From: Bacillota bacterium
Lineage (GTDB): Bacteria; Bacillota_I; Bacilli_A; RFN20; CAG-826
Assembly: GCA_023457325.1 (NCBI GenBank)
Contig: JAEWLX010000076.1
Coordinates: forward strand, 1-28,897
DNA: 28,897 bases
Direction of reading: 5' to 3'
A program made the translations under genes and the position numbers. Shown piece by piece: positions 15,897-23,372 of the stretch. The notes under the pieces are model-generated. The model made no database searches, was not told the origin of the DNA, and saw nothing but the letters and a program-made list of their open reading frames with translations. Position 1 is the first letter of the stretch; every line of letters begins with the position of its first letter.

Positions 15897-16673
15897 ATGG
15901 AAAAAACGAAAGCCTTTTTCAAAAAACACGCCGTAATAATATATACGGTTCTTGGAATTGGTTTCGTTTTTCTTTTGTGGTGGCTCACATCACTAATAGT
16001 TAAAAGCACAGTCTTAAGGACTTTTCCGGGCCCTGAGGATGCTATTCCTCTCTTCTTTGAACTATTCGCTCACGCTTCGACGTGGCTTGCTGTCGGTGGC
16101 ACTTTATTAAGATTAGTCATCAGTTTTGCTATCGCCTTTGTCATCGGATCGCTTTTAGGTGTTATTTCCGGTATTAGTAAAGGCTTTGCCAATTTCATGC
16201 GTCCGCTTGTCATAACTTTAAGAACACTACCAACAGCGGCTGTTATTCTCATCCTCATTGTTTTGCTCCGTCCCATTTTTGCGCCAATCATCATCGTCTT
16301 TTTGATCATCTTTCCGATTTCATATGAATCGATGGCGACGGGCATCAAAAACGTTAACAAAGAAGTTCGAGAGGCAGCAAAGATTGATGGCGCGAGTCGG
16401 TTGCAGTCAATTATTCGCATCAAGATACCTTTATCGATGCCTTATGTTCTGCTTGGCGTTGTTTCAAGCCTTGGACTAGGCATGAAAATATCAATCATGT
16501 CGGAAATCATCGCTGGTTCGAATCGCATCAGCGGCTTAGGTCGTCTGATTCATCTTGCTTATATTGAAGCTGATATGACAAGAATTGTCGCAATATCCAT
16601 CTTCGCCATTATTTTGATTGGCCTTATTGACCTCGCTATGTTTTTTGCCAAACGAAAACTAAAGACCCGCTGA
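15897..16673 (+). CDS. ABC transporter permease (SsuC/TauC type)
   Basis: 258-aa inner-membrane permease with six predicted membrane segments, at roughly residues 13-36, 60-85, 100-120, 122-142, 180-205 and 225-247. The cytoplasmic EAA-type coupling loop reads REAAKIDGASRLQSIIRIKIPLSMP (split here by position about 157-181), which is the site that docks on an ATPase. This pattern is typical of nitrate/sulfonate/taurine-type permeases. It lies 13 bases after the lipoprotein gene. No ATPase gene follows: the next gene is convergent. The ATPase is therefore either encoded elsewhere or shared with another transporter. No ribosome binding site is seen in front of the ATG. Confidence 0.9.
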   Translation: MEKTKAFFKKHAVIIYTVLGIGFVFLLWWLTSLIVKSTVLRTFPGPEDAIPLFFELFAHASTWLAVGGTLLRLVISFAIAFVIGSLLGVISGISKGFANFMRPLVITLRTLPTAAVILILIVLLRPIFAPIIIVFLIIFPISYESMATGIKNVNKEVREAAKIDGASRLQSIIRIKIPLSMPYVLLGVVSSLGLGMKISIMSEIIAGSNRISGLGRLIHLAYIEADMTRIVAISIFAIILIGLIDLAMFFAKRKLKTR

Positions 16674-16697
16674 TAAAATATAAAAGTTGTTCATCAT

Positions 16698-16898
16698 TTA
16701 AAATATCGAATGATTATGGCGATGGGCAAAATATACATCTCTAGCTTCGGTTAGAGATTTTTTATTACGACCATTAGAAAGTGAGGGATTTGTTTCTTGA
16801 GAAAGATCTTTTGTCCATCCGCAAATATGACAAATCTCGCCTTCCTGACCTCGACTGAGTGTGAATTCTCCACAGCATGAACAACACTTTTTACTCAT
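16698..16898 (-). CDS. CPCC-family cysteine-rich small protein
   Basis: 66-aa protein resembling the CPCC family (small cysteine-rich proteins of unknown function). Visible: Cys5, Cys6, Cys8, Cys9 in KKCCSCCGEFTLS, then Cys23-x2-Cys26-Gly-Trp (EICHICGW), a segment rich in Asn/Pro, and the family's SLTEAR-x-x-Y (residues 48-56). The four outer cysteines could bind zinc. The start at 16898 is chosen because it puts the Cys cluster at the N-terminus as in relatives; an in-frame ATG 18 codons upstream has no support. Just 6 bases separate the ATG from a perfect TATAAT, and no Shine-Dalgarno sequence fits, so the message may be leaderless. It is a lone gene converging on the ABC permease. Confidence 0.8.
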   Translation of the reverse strand: MSKKCCSCCGEFTLSRGQEGEICHICGWTKDLSQETNPSLSNGRNKKSLTEARDVYFAHRHNHSIF

Positions 16899-17254
16899 GT
16901 TTCTATTATAAATCCTATCATCGTAAATATACACGTAGGGTTTCAAAAGCAATAGGGCAATATTAAAATTAGTAGATATTTAGTATTTAATTATAATAGG
17001 TCATATGTGGAAAACTCATCAAAACACATTTATAAACCAATTATCAGAGCAAGATTAAACGACAATAAAAACCGATAAAATCTACAAAAAGCACTATAAG
17101 ATTAACATAATGGAGATTATGCGAAGTAATTACTATTTGCGCCAAACCCCTCAAAATATAGAAAACACTTCTATTGACACATTTATTTGTCTTGTAATGT
17201 TTGAAATCTTATTTTCGATCAACTTGGAGAACGCGTTAAGGAATCCTGGCCAAT
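16899..17254. other. Intergenic region between the CPCC gene and rsfS
   Basis: About 350 bases without a confident gene. It holds the CPCC promoter on the minus strand, an AT-rich stretch (16960-17000) including TATTTAGTAT and a TATAAT near 16992, a doubtful plus-strand ORF at 17110-17256, a TTGACA at about 17175, and the rsfS-operon terminator at its right end. No tRNA or known small RNA was recognised. Confidence 0.6.
16905..16910 (-). promoter_or_regulatory. -10 box of the CPCC gene
   Basis: On the minus strand TATAAT is followed by AGAAAC and then the ATG. With a usual -10 to start distance transcription would begin at or one base from the A of the ATG. No clear -35 is seen. Confidence 0.55.
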
Positions 17255-17256
17255 AA
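17110..17256 (+). CDS. Doubtful small ORF
   Basis: 48 codons from ATG to TAA; the frame is open upstream to 17059 as well, giving about 65 sense codons. The predicted product starts MEIMRSNYYLRQTPQNIE and has a hydrophobic middle (DTFICLVMFEILFSI). No Shine-Dalgarno sequence and no similarity I can name. It could be a chance frame, a remnant of a decayed gene, or a small peptide gene. Confidence 0.2.
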   Translation: MEIMRSNYYLRQTPQNIENTSIDTFICLVMFEILFSINLENALRNPGQ

Positions 17257-17283
17257 AAAAGAACCACTTGCCTTAAGTGATTC
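17255..17283 (-). terminator. Terminator of the yqeG-rsfS operon
   Basis: On the minus strand GAATCACTT pairs with AAGTGGTTC (one U-G pair) around AAGGC, followed by six T. It starts 19 bases after the rsfS stop. Confidence 0.8.
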
Positions 17284-17301
17284 TATATTGATTGATAATC
17301 C

Positions 17302-17625
17302 TTATTTGCGAGAGAGAATTTGTTCGAGACTAACTCGTTCACGTTCCTCTTTTAGAAAAATGTTAACAATAACATGATATGCATCAACGAGTATCCAACC
17401 GGAATCCCCACTCCCTTCGACATGATGGACATTGGCTTTAAGCTTTTCCAGCCTTTCAACGACTGCATCCTTCAATGCATTCATCTGTCGCGGATTTGAT
17501 GCTGTCACAAGAATGTAATACTCGGAAAATGGTGTTCGATCACGAACGTCGATGATTTGAACGTCCTCGGCTTTTGTTTCGTCTAAAAGCTCGAGAATGG
17601 CTTTTGTGTACTTATCTGGACTCAA
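17302..17625 (-). CDS. rsfS: Ribosomal silencing factor RsfS
   Basis: 107-aa protein of the RsfS/Iojap family (YqeL in B. subtilis), which binds L14 of the large subunit and blocks subunit joining during starvation or assembly. The family core is clear: DVQIIDVRDRTPFSEYYILVTASNPRQ (split around residues 20-46), HVEGSGDSGWILVDAYHVIVNIF and a C-terminal RERVSLEQI. The start is a TTG at 17625, supported by AAGGGGAAAG eight to nine bases upstream and by the length of relatives. It overlaps the end of the nadD-yqeK gene by 14 bases. It is the last gene of the yqeG operon. Confidence 0.93.
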   Translation of the reverse strand: MSPDKYTKAILELLDETKAEDVQIIDVRDRTPFSEYYILVTASNPRQMNALKDAVVERLEKLKANVHHVEGSGDSGWILVDAYHVIVNIFLKEERERVSLEQILSRK

Positions 17626-18730
17626 TTTCTTTCCCCTTCCCTAGATAAAGTTGCATACAAGCGTCAGTTAACGAATTTTTTATATCTTTGCCATTGGCAA
17701 GAAGATAATCGCGGTTAGCACTTAATACCACTAGAAAACCTAAATAATAGTTTTTATAGCATTTCTTGATAAGGGGTCGAGAATTAAATCCTCTAAGCGG
17801 ATCAATCTTATCGGCACTATAAATTATTTTACCAAGCGGACTCATGTGTGGTTTACCAGTGGCATGAAAACAAATCGCATCGAGAATCTCTTCATCCTTG
17901 ATACCGAATTCTTTTTCTGCTAAATATGAACCGATAAACTGATGGTACGCAAAAGGAGGTAGGTTAACATAATCTTTAAACTGCCTTTTCATAATGGCGA
18001 TTGTTTGCTCGGTGTCGTAGCCTTTGCCAAGATCATGCAGCAAGCCCGCAACATAAGCTTTATGATATTCAGGTCGTTCGTTTTTGTATGCAATTGAACG
18101 CGCTAAATGGGCGACAGAAAGACAATGAGTATAGCGTTCTTTGCCCATGATATTAATAATCTTCTCTATATAATAGAGATGATTTTTTTCGATGTAATCA
18201 AGAACTGAGGATGGCATATCAAGCGATTGCAAATTTCTAATTTTTGTCGATGATACTTCGCCAGTGTGATTATATGGTAATTGTTCAATCGAAAAACGTT
18301 TTGCTATTTTTTCATCCACTTTGATTTCGGGACGAGGAATATAAACAACAGTCGCAAGTTTAATTATTTCTTCGGGTTCCTGCCACTGTGCAAATTGATT
18401 AACTTGGTCCGCACCAATTAGCAAAAAGAAACGCTTACGAGGGTATTTTTTTACAAAATAGCGAATTGTATCAATCGTATAATTAATTGCTGATTCCGAT
18501 TTGATTTCGAAGTCAGAAATTGTCGTTCCAGAAATACCGTTTTGGCGAATAGCCAAGGTTAACATTTTTAAACGATGTTCAATTCCCACTGTCGGATTTT
18601 TCCAGCGCGGACTTTTACTCGGCACAAAAACGACATCAGCATTAAGTAAAAAGCTCGCCGCATTAGCCATGCGGAGATGGCCGTTATGTACGGGATCGAA
18701 GGCGCCTCCGAAAAGAACGATATTCTCCAC
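17612..18730 (-). CDS. nadD-yqeK: Fused NadD nicotinate-nucleotide adenylyltransferase / YqeK HD phosphohydrolase
   Basis: 372-aa two-domain protein. Residues 1-187 are NadD, which makes nicotinate adenine dinucleotide from nicotinate mononucleotide and ATP: FGGAFDPVHNGHLRMA (7-22) with the HNGH nucleotide-binding motif, FVPSKSPRWK (35-44), LIGADQV and the SSTKIR motif (160-165). Residues 188-372 are a YqeK-type HD domain, a family shown to split diadenosine tetraphosphate: His202, His232-Asp233 in GLLHDLGKG, His263, and the family ending HATGKPHMSPLGKIIYSADKIDPLR. In B. subtilis these are two adjacent genes (nadD, yqeK); fused forms are known in Mollicutes. Start is GTG at 18730, with AGAGGA upstream; it overlaps the yhbY stop (TAGTG). 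Confidence 0.94.
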   Translation of the reverse strand: MENIVLFGGAFDPVHNGHLRMANAASFLLNADVVFVPSKSPRWKNPTVGIEHRLKMLTLAIRQNGISGTTISDFEIKSESAINYTIDTIRYFVKKYPRKRFFLLIGADQVNQFAQWQEPEEIIKLATVVYIPRPEIKVDEKIAKRFSIEQLPYNHTGEVSSTKIRNLQSLDMPSSVLDYIEKNHLYYIEKIINIMGKERYTHCLSVAHLARSIAYKNERPEYHKAYVAGLLHDLGKGYDTEQTIAIMKRQFKDYVNLPPFAYHQFIGSYLAEKEFGIKDEEILDAICFHATGKPHMSPLGKIIYSADKIDPLRGFNSRPLIKKCYKNYYLGFLVVLSANRDYLLANGKDIKNSLTDACMQLYLGKGKEIESR

Positions 18731-19011
18731 TACTTTACTTTCCTCTTAGGAGACTGACGATATAAAACAATTGTTCTACCGACGATTTTTATTAAGAAAC
18801 AGCCGAGTTTCTCGGAAATTGATTTAGCAAAGAACTCAACTTCTCCTTCAGCATGCTTATTGATTGAAACTTTGATAAGTTCATTAGCAGTCAGAGCTTT
18901 GTCGAGCATTTCAAAAACTTTAGCAGACAAATTATCTTTTCCGATAATATAGCGGATTTTGAGTTTATTGCTAAGGGCGAATAATTCCTGACGATCCTTG
19001 TTACTTAACAT
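18730..19011 (-). CDS. yhbY: YhbY-type CRM-domain RNA-binding protein
   Basis: 93-aa CRM-domain protein (YqeI/YhbY) that binds pre-50S ribosomal particles. Visible: LSNKDRQELFALSNKL, YIIGKDNLSAKVFEMLDKALTANELIKVSI and the GCFLIKIVGRTIVLYRQS ending. In relatives the third stretch begins GKGG; here it is GKDNL. The frame is open 25 codons further upstream, but those overlap yqeH and the family starts at MLSNKDR, so 19011 is chosen. It overlaps the yqeH end by 11 bases. It sits between yqeH and nadD as in B. subtilis, except that aroE is absent. Confidence 0.9.
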   Translation of the reverse strand: MLSNKDRQELFALSNKLKIRYIIGKDNLSAKVFEMLDKALTANELIKVSINKHAEGEVEFFAKSISEKLGCFLIKIVGRTIVLYRQSPKRKVK

Positions 19012-20140
19012 GCTCGATTTTTGACCTCGTTGTATAAAATGATACGCCTTTTGGAACATAAAGGCGGAAAGTTTGTTTATTTCCAATAAAAGAGAACCAT
19101 CCTAAACCATTAATTCCAATATCGCGTGAGCCTTCTTCATCGACAACTACATCGTAAATGTCAAAGTCTTTTAGACTCTGCAAGTTCTTCGATGTCGGAT
19201 GAAGTAAGTTTTTATTTAGGGTACGCAAAAATTGATTGTTCGGTTCTGCAACAATTATTTTGCGAATATCAACTTCTGAAGAAAAATAGCATCCCACCGC
19301 TGTTTTTTCTCCTTCAACTAATTCGATACGCGCTAGCCCGCCGATAAAAAGTGACTGGTCTTTACTAAGCGTATACAATCTTTTTTCTATGCGCTTGATC
19401 GGAACAATAGATTTTAAAACCTGTTTTTCCACTTTTTCAAGAATGCAGTTATCGTTGCCTAAACCAGGAGTGTCATAAAAATAAGTCGATTGATCAATCG
19501 GTATTTGCATAACTTTCAAATTCGTGCCCGGATAGTTCTGCGTGATAATATTCGTGCGACTGACATTTTTATATTCCTTTAAAAAGGCTTCCATTAAGGT
19601 CGTTTTTCCCGAATATTTCTGACCAATAATATAAACGTCTCTTCTTTTGCGAAGGTCTTTAATTGTGTCGATGACATCCCGAATATTATAATTTTCGGAG
19701 GCACTGACTAGCTTAACATCGGAAACTTTAAGTTTTTCGACTCTTAGTCGATGAGCGACATATTCTTTGAGAGCTTCATCGCTAACATCTTGAGGGATGA
19801 TATCTCGTTTATTAGCAAGAACTAAAATATCTAAACCCGAAAGCCAATGGTTTAAAGCACGGATGAAGCCAGCTTCAAAGGAAAAGAGATTGATAACATA
19901 AACGATTAAAGCATCAGTGGCCTGAGCATCGGCGATAAGAGTAAAAAACTGGTGATCAAGGCTCGCTTCTTTTGGCGAAAGATTATATTTTTCGCTATGG
20001 AAGCATTTTTGACAAAACAAAACGCCTTTCGATAAGTCCTGAAGTAATTCTTTTTCGACATAGCCATCTTTTTCGTGGTCCTTGCTTTGCAAGACGACAC
20101 CACATGAGTAGCAACGACGGATAATATTTAACTTAGCCAT
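19001..20140 (-). CDS. yqeH: Circularly permuted GTPase YqeH
   Basis: 379-aa GTPase needed for 30S subunit assembly. An N-terminal treble-clef zinc site is formed by Cys10, Cys13, Cys43 and Cys46. The GTPase motifs appear in permuted order, G4-G5-G1-G2-G3: NKRD (110-113), SA (147-148), GQKYSGKT (173-180), the Thr-containing switch near 195-206 and DTPGLG (223-228). A C-terminal RNA-binding-like domain follows. The P-loop reads GQKYSGKTT where relatives have G-x-x-N-V-G-K-S; Tyr-Ser replaces Asn-Val-Gly in part, but Gly-Lys-Thr is kept. Its ATG lies at the yqeG stop, and the two genes are clearly coupled. Confidence 0.95.
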   Translation of the reverse strand: MAKLNIIRRCYSCGVVLQSKDHEKDGYVEKELLQDLSKGVLFCQKCFHSEKYNLSPKEASLDHQFFTLIADAQATDALIVYVINLFSFEAGFIRALNHWLSGLDILVLANKRDIIPQDVSDEALKEYVAHRLRVEKLKVSDVKLVSASENYNIRDVIDTIKDLRKRRDVYIIGQKYSGKTTLMEAFLKEYKNVSRTNIITQNYPGTNLKVMQIPIDQSTYFYDTPGLGNDNCILEKVEKQVLKSIVPIKRIEKRLYTLSKDQSLFIGGLARIELVEGEKTAVGCYFSSEVDIRKIIVAEPNNQFLRTLNKNLLHPTSKNLQSLKDFDIYDVVVDEEGSRDIGINGLGWFSFIGNKQTFRLYVPKGVSFYTTRSKIEHVK

Positions 20141-20661
20141 TATTTATCCTCCCATTTGATTAAGAGATTTAATTTTTTTAATTTTTTATAACGAGGTTTA
20201 TCAAAAAAACGGTTAAATTTGGTGGTCCACTGATCATCATCGACAAGGCGTTCGGTTAGGATAACGCGAATCCCTGCCCCATTACCGCAGCAAACATCGG
20301 TAATAATTTGATCGCCAATCATCATTACTTTTGAGGTGTCAATTTTATTGGCTTTTATGAATTTCTTAAGACGAAAAGCGAATGGTTTAAGTAATGATCC
20401 CGCATAGCGTACGCCAAGTTCCTTCGCGTATGTAGAAACACGTTTGGAAGTATTGTTTGAAACGACAATCATCTCGATGCCAGCCACCGCTAATTTTTCT
20501 TTCAAAGCAAGGGCGCGGTCGCTTGGATGTGATTTATTATGGGCATCAAGGGTATTGTCAAGGTCAACAAATAAGGTGTCGATTTGATGTTTCTTGAAAA
20601 AGGCGGGATCAATATCGTAAATACTCTTTGCTACACAGAAGGGAATGAAACGTTTATTCAT
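20140..20661 (-). CDS. yqeG: YqeG-family HAD phosphatase
   Basis: 173-aa HAD-superfamily phosphatase of the YqeG group (type IIIA). Catalytic Asp33 and Asp35 lie in FVDLDNTLDA; motif II is VVSNNTSKR; motif III includes the Lys in LLKPFAFRLKK; motif IV is MIGDQIITDVCCGNGAG. Eukaryotic and cyanobacterial relatives are phosphatidylglycerophosphate phosphatases; the function of bacterial YqeG next to yqeH is less clear. First gene of the yqeG-yqeH-yhbY-nadD/yqeK-rsfS operon. No Shine-Dalgarno sequence is present; a TAAAAT box sits six bases before the ATG. Confidence 0.92.
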   Translation of the reverse strand: MNKRFIPFCVAKSIYDIDPAFFKKHQIDTLFVDLDNTLDAHNKSHPSDRALALKEKLAVAGIEMIVVSNNTSKRVSTYAKELGVRYAGSLLKPFAFRLKKFIKANKIDTSKVMMIGDQIITDVCCGNGAGIRVILTERLVDDDQWTTKFNRFFDKPRYKKLKKLNLLIKWEDK

Positions 20662-20667
20662 ATTCTT

Positions 20668-20673
20668 ATTTTA
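20668..20673 (-). promoter_or_regulatory. Possible -10 box of the yqeG operon
   Basis: On the minus strand TAAAAT is followed by AAGAAT and the ATG at 20661, the same six-base spacing seen at the CPCC gene. No clear -35 element. It suggests a leaderless or nearly leaderless operon message. Confidence 0.4.
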
Positions 20674-20717
20674 CAAATAATGAGCACAAAAAAATAGACA
20701 AATACAAGTAATATTTC

Positions 20718-20752
20718 AAAAACAAAAGGCGACATCCAACAAATGCCGCCTT
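20718..20752 (-). terminator. Terminator of the parE-parC operon
   Basis: On the minus strand AAGGCGGCAT pairs with ATGTCGCCTT (one G-U pair) around a 7-base loop, followed by TTGTTTTT. It lies 20 bases after the parC stop. Confidence 0.88.
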
Positions 20753-20771
20753 AAGAGAATCTTTATCTTAA

Positions 20772-23369
20772 CTATTTTTTAGCATCGTCTTCTTCGAAAA
20801 TCGAAATTTGCTTGTAGTCTTCGCCATTTTCTTCAAGTTTGGTTATTTCGTTTTCTTTGACAATGATTTCCTTAACAGGAGGCTCGTGGGCTATGATTTT
20901 TTTATCAATCATAATGTTATCTTCGCGGAAAACGATGTTAAGGTGTGAGCGCCGCGGTAATGTAATCGTGCCCTTTGCGTATTTGTTTTTTGGAGTAACA
21001 TAGAAATCAGCGACCTCAACATCGATTACCGATTTATTGTTGGCTTGTACGCGGAGAATAATCTTTTCATCCTTTGCATCGATTTTGCGTGCGTAAATAA
21101 GATAATGAGGCTCCTTATTAAAACATGGATAAATAAGTGATGTTTTGCCAAGTCTAGCTGTCAAAGGAGTATTTGTATAGTCGTAAATGCGAAGATGACC
21201 AGCATGAGTTAGAAGAACAATCTTGGCTTTTTCGTCTTTTTCAAAGACGAGCATCTTAACAATTGTCGCTGGCTTTAATTCGGCCACTGCTTTGACTCCG
21301 CCGGATTTAAGCGTAGCAATTGATACGTCGTTTTCATTAAATAAGATTGCCCCACCGATGCTTGTTAAAACCATGATGTTACTATCGCCGCTTGTTAAAA
21401 CAACATCGGCAATTTCATCATCGCCAATTAGCTTCATGGCCGTAATCGGGCGAGCGTAGCGAATAACGATAAAGTCAGTTAAGCGAACACGCTTGATTTG
21501 CCCTTTTTTGGTAATAAGAGCCAAGTAAAGATCGTCTCTAAATTCGTTGACCGCGAAGGCACATACGATTTTTTCTTTATATTCAAGACTAATTAGATAA
21601 TTGATGTGGCGGCCTTCTTCTTTCCATTTCGTGTCGATAACTTCATGAACAGGAATATAAAGATAATTGCCGCGATTGGTGAAGGCTAATACAAAATCAG
21701 TCGTCAAAGCTTGACCACGATAGACTAATACATCGCCTTCTTTCATCCCAGGTAAAGAGTTAACTCCACTACCACGGTAGGACTTAATTGAACTTCTTTT
21801 TATATAACCGTCACGCGTAATCGAAATCATCACTTCTTCCTTGGCGATTAAGTCGCGCTTATCAATTTGTAGATTGATATCTTTTTCGACAATTTGCGTT
21901 CTTCGATCATCGCCATATTTTGCGGCGATTGCCTTTAAGTCGGCGATGATAACTCGGTCTAATTTTTTACGATCTTCAAGGATGCCTTGCAGTTTTAAAA
22001 TTGTTTTTTCTAAAGCTTCTTTTTCTTTGACCAAAGTCGAGATATCCGTATTTGACAACTTATAAAGTTGTAACATGACGATTGCTTCGCTTTGCGCTTC
22101 CGAAAACTCAAATTTCTTCTGAAGATTTTCTTTGGCGTTAGCTTTGTCTTTTGACGAGCGAATCGTCTCAACAATTTTATCAAGCATTGAGATTGCTTTG
22201 ATTAAGCCATCAACGATGTGAAGTCGGGTTTGGCACTTGTTTAAATCATAGTTACTACGGCGCGTAATGACATCGACTTGATGGTCAATATAGGCGTCAA
22301 TTATTTGCAGAAGATTTAGTGTTTTAGGGCGCCCATTGACGATGGCGACAATATTGGCAGAATACGATGTTTTAAGTTGTGTCTTGTTAAAAATATAAGC
22401 CAAAATGACATCGGGTTTGGCGTCTTTTTTTAAATCGATAACAATGCGTAAACCTTTGCGGTCCGATTCGTCGCGAACTTCAACGATACCATCGATTTCT
22501 TTACCGTGGCGTATTTTGTCGAGCTCGTAAACGATCGATATTTTTACTGTTTTATAAGGAATTTCGGTAATGACAATCTGCTTAATTCCCTTTTCATCAA
22601 TGATCTCTGTTTTAGCAGCGATTTCGATTCTTCCCCGCCCTGTTTCATAGATGTTTTGTAGGCCTTCACTTTCATAAATAAGGCCGCCTGTTGGAAAGTC
22701 TGGCCCCTTAATAAAACGCATTAAATCAACTGGCGTAACATTGATATGAGTTAGTCGCCAAATGACGGCATCAATAACTTCACGAAGGTTATGAGGGGGA
22801 ATTTCAGTTGCTAACGCAACTGCAATGCCTTCACTACCATTGACAAGGAGGTTAGGAAAGCGCGCTGGTAAGACGCTTGGTTCAAAGTCGGTGTCATCGA
22901 ATGTCAGATCCATATCAACCGTCTTTTTTTCGAGGTCTTTCGTCAATTCTTCAGCGATTTCGCTTAAGCGAGCCTCGGTATAACGATAGGCCGCCGGAAT
23001 ATCGCCATCGATACTTCCGTTATTGCCTTGAAAATCGACAAGCGGCACGCGAACTTTCCAATCTTGCGACATCCGTGCTAGGGCATCATAAATTGAGGAA
23101 TCACCGTGAGGGTGATAGCGACCCATGACGGCACCAACGGTATGAGCGCACTTTTTGGTCGGACGTGTTGAAATATTTCCTGATTCATACATCGCGTAAA
23201 TGATGCGGCGCTGCACTGGTTTAAGACCATCGCGAACATCAGGAATAGCGCGATCTTGAATTACATACTTTGCGTAAGTTGCATACCGGTCACCCATCAC
23301 TTCTTCGAGGGGTTCGTTATGGATTTTTTCTTTAAAAAATTCAACAGTTTCTGGAACTTTTTTAGCCAT
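20772..23369 (-). CDS. parC: DNA topoisomerase IV subunit A
   Basis: Breaks and rejoins DNA in topoisomerase IV, which unlinks daughter chromosomes. 865 aa, a little longer than many ParC proteins, with an acidic C-terminal tail. Visible: PDVRDGLKPVQRRIIYAM (43-60), RYHPHGDSSIYDAL (84-97), GNNGSIDGD (115-123) and the catalytic Tyr130 in YRYTEARLS. The NNGS-DGD form is typical of Gram-positive ParC rather than GyrA, and the neighbour is parE. The quinolone-region residues Ser91 and Asp95 (equivalent to E. coli GyrA Ser83 and Asp87) are of the sensitive type. The C-terminal part from about residue 500 is the beta-pinwheel DNA-wrapping domain. A strong AGGAGGT site inside the end of parE precedes the ATG; only three bases separate the genes. 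Confidence 0.95.
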   Translation of the reverse strand: MAKKVPETVEFFKEKIHNEPLEEVMGDRYATYAKYVIQDRAIPDVRDGLKPVQRRIIYAMYESGNISTRPTKKCAHTVGAVMGRYHPHGDSSIYDALARMSQDWKVRVPLVDFQGNNGSIDGDIPAAYRYTEARLSEIAEELTKDLEKKTVDMDLTFDDTDFEPSVLPARFPNLLVNGSEGIAVALATEIPPHNLREVIDAVIWRLTHINVTPVDLMRFIKGPDFPTGGLIYESEGLQNIYETGRGRIEIAAKTEIIDEKGIKQIVITEIPYKTVKISIVYELDKIRHGKEIDGIVEVRDESDRKGLRIVIDLKKDAKPDVILAYIFNKTQLKTSYSANIVAIVNGRPKTLNLLQIIDAYIDHQVDVITRRSNYDLNKCQTRLHIVDGLIKAISMLDKIVETIRSSKDKANAKENLQKKFEFSEAQSEAIVMLQLYKLSNTDISTLVKEKEALEKTILKLQGILEDRKKLDRVIIADLKAIAAKYGDDRRTQIVEKDINLQIDKRDLIAKEEVMISITRDGYIKRSSIKSYRGSGVNSLPGMKEGDVLVYRGQALTTDFVLAFTNRGNYLYIPVHEVIDTKWKEEGRHINYLISLEYKEKIVCAFAVNEFRDDLYLALITKKGQIKRVRLTDFIVIRYARPITAMKLIGDDEIADVVLTSGDSNIMVLTSIGGAILFNENDVSIATLKSGGVKAVAELKPATIVKMLVFEKDEKAKIVLLTHAGHLRIYDYTNTPLTARLGKTSLIYPCFNKEPHYLIYARKIDAKDEKIILRVQANNKSVIDVEVADFYVTPKNKYAKGTITLPRRSHLNIVFREDNIMIDKKIIAHEPPVKEIIVKENEITKLEENGEDYKQISIFEEDDAKK

Positions 23370-23372
23370 TAC

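Noticed and set aside
16680..16720. Terminator between the convergent permease and CPCC genes
   Set aside because: A six-pair AT stem (ATCATT/AATGAT) overlaps the CPCC end, but the U-run is distant and interrupted.
19012..19086. Extended N-terminus of YhbY
   Set aside because: It overlaps yqeH out of frame, and the family begins at the MLSNKDR position; length without the extension is normal.
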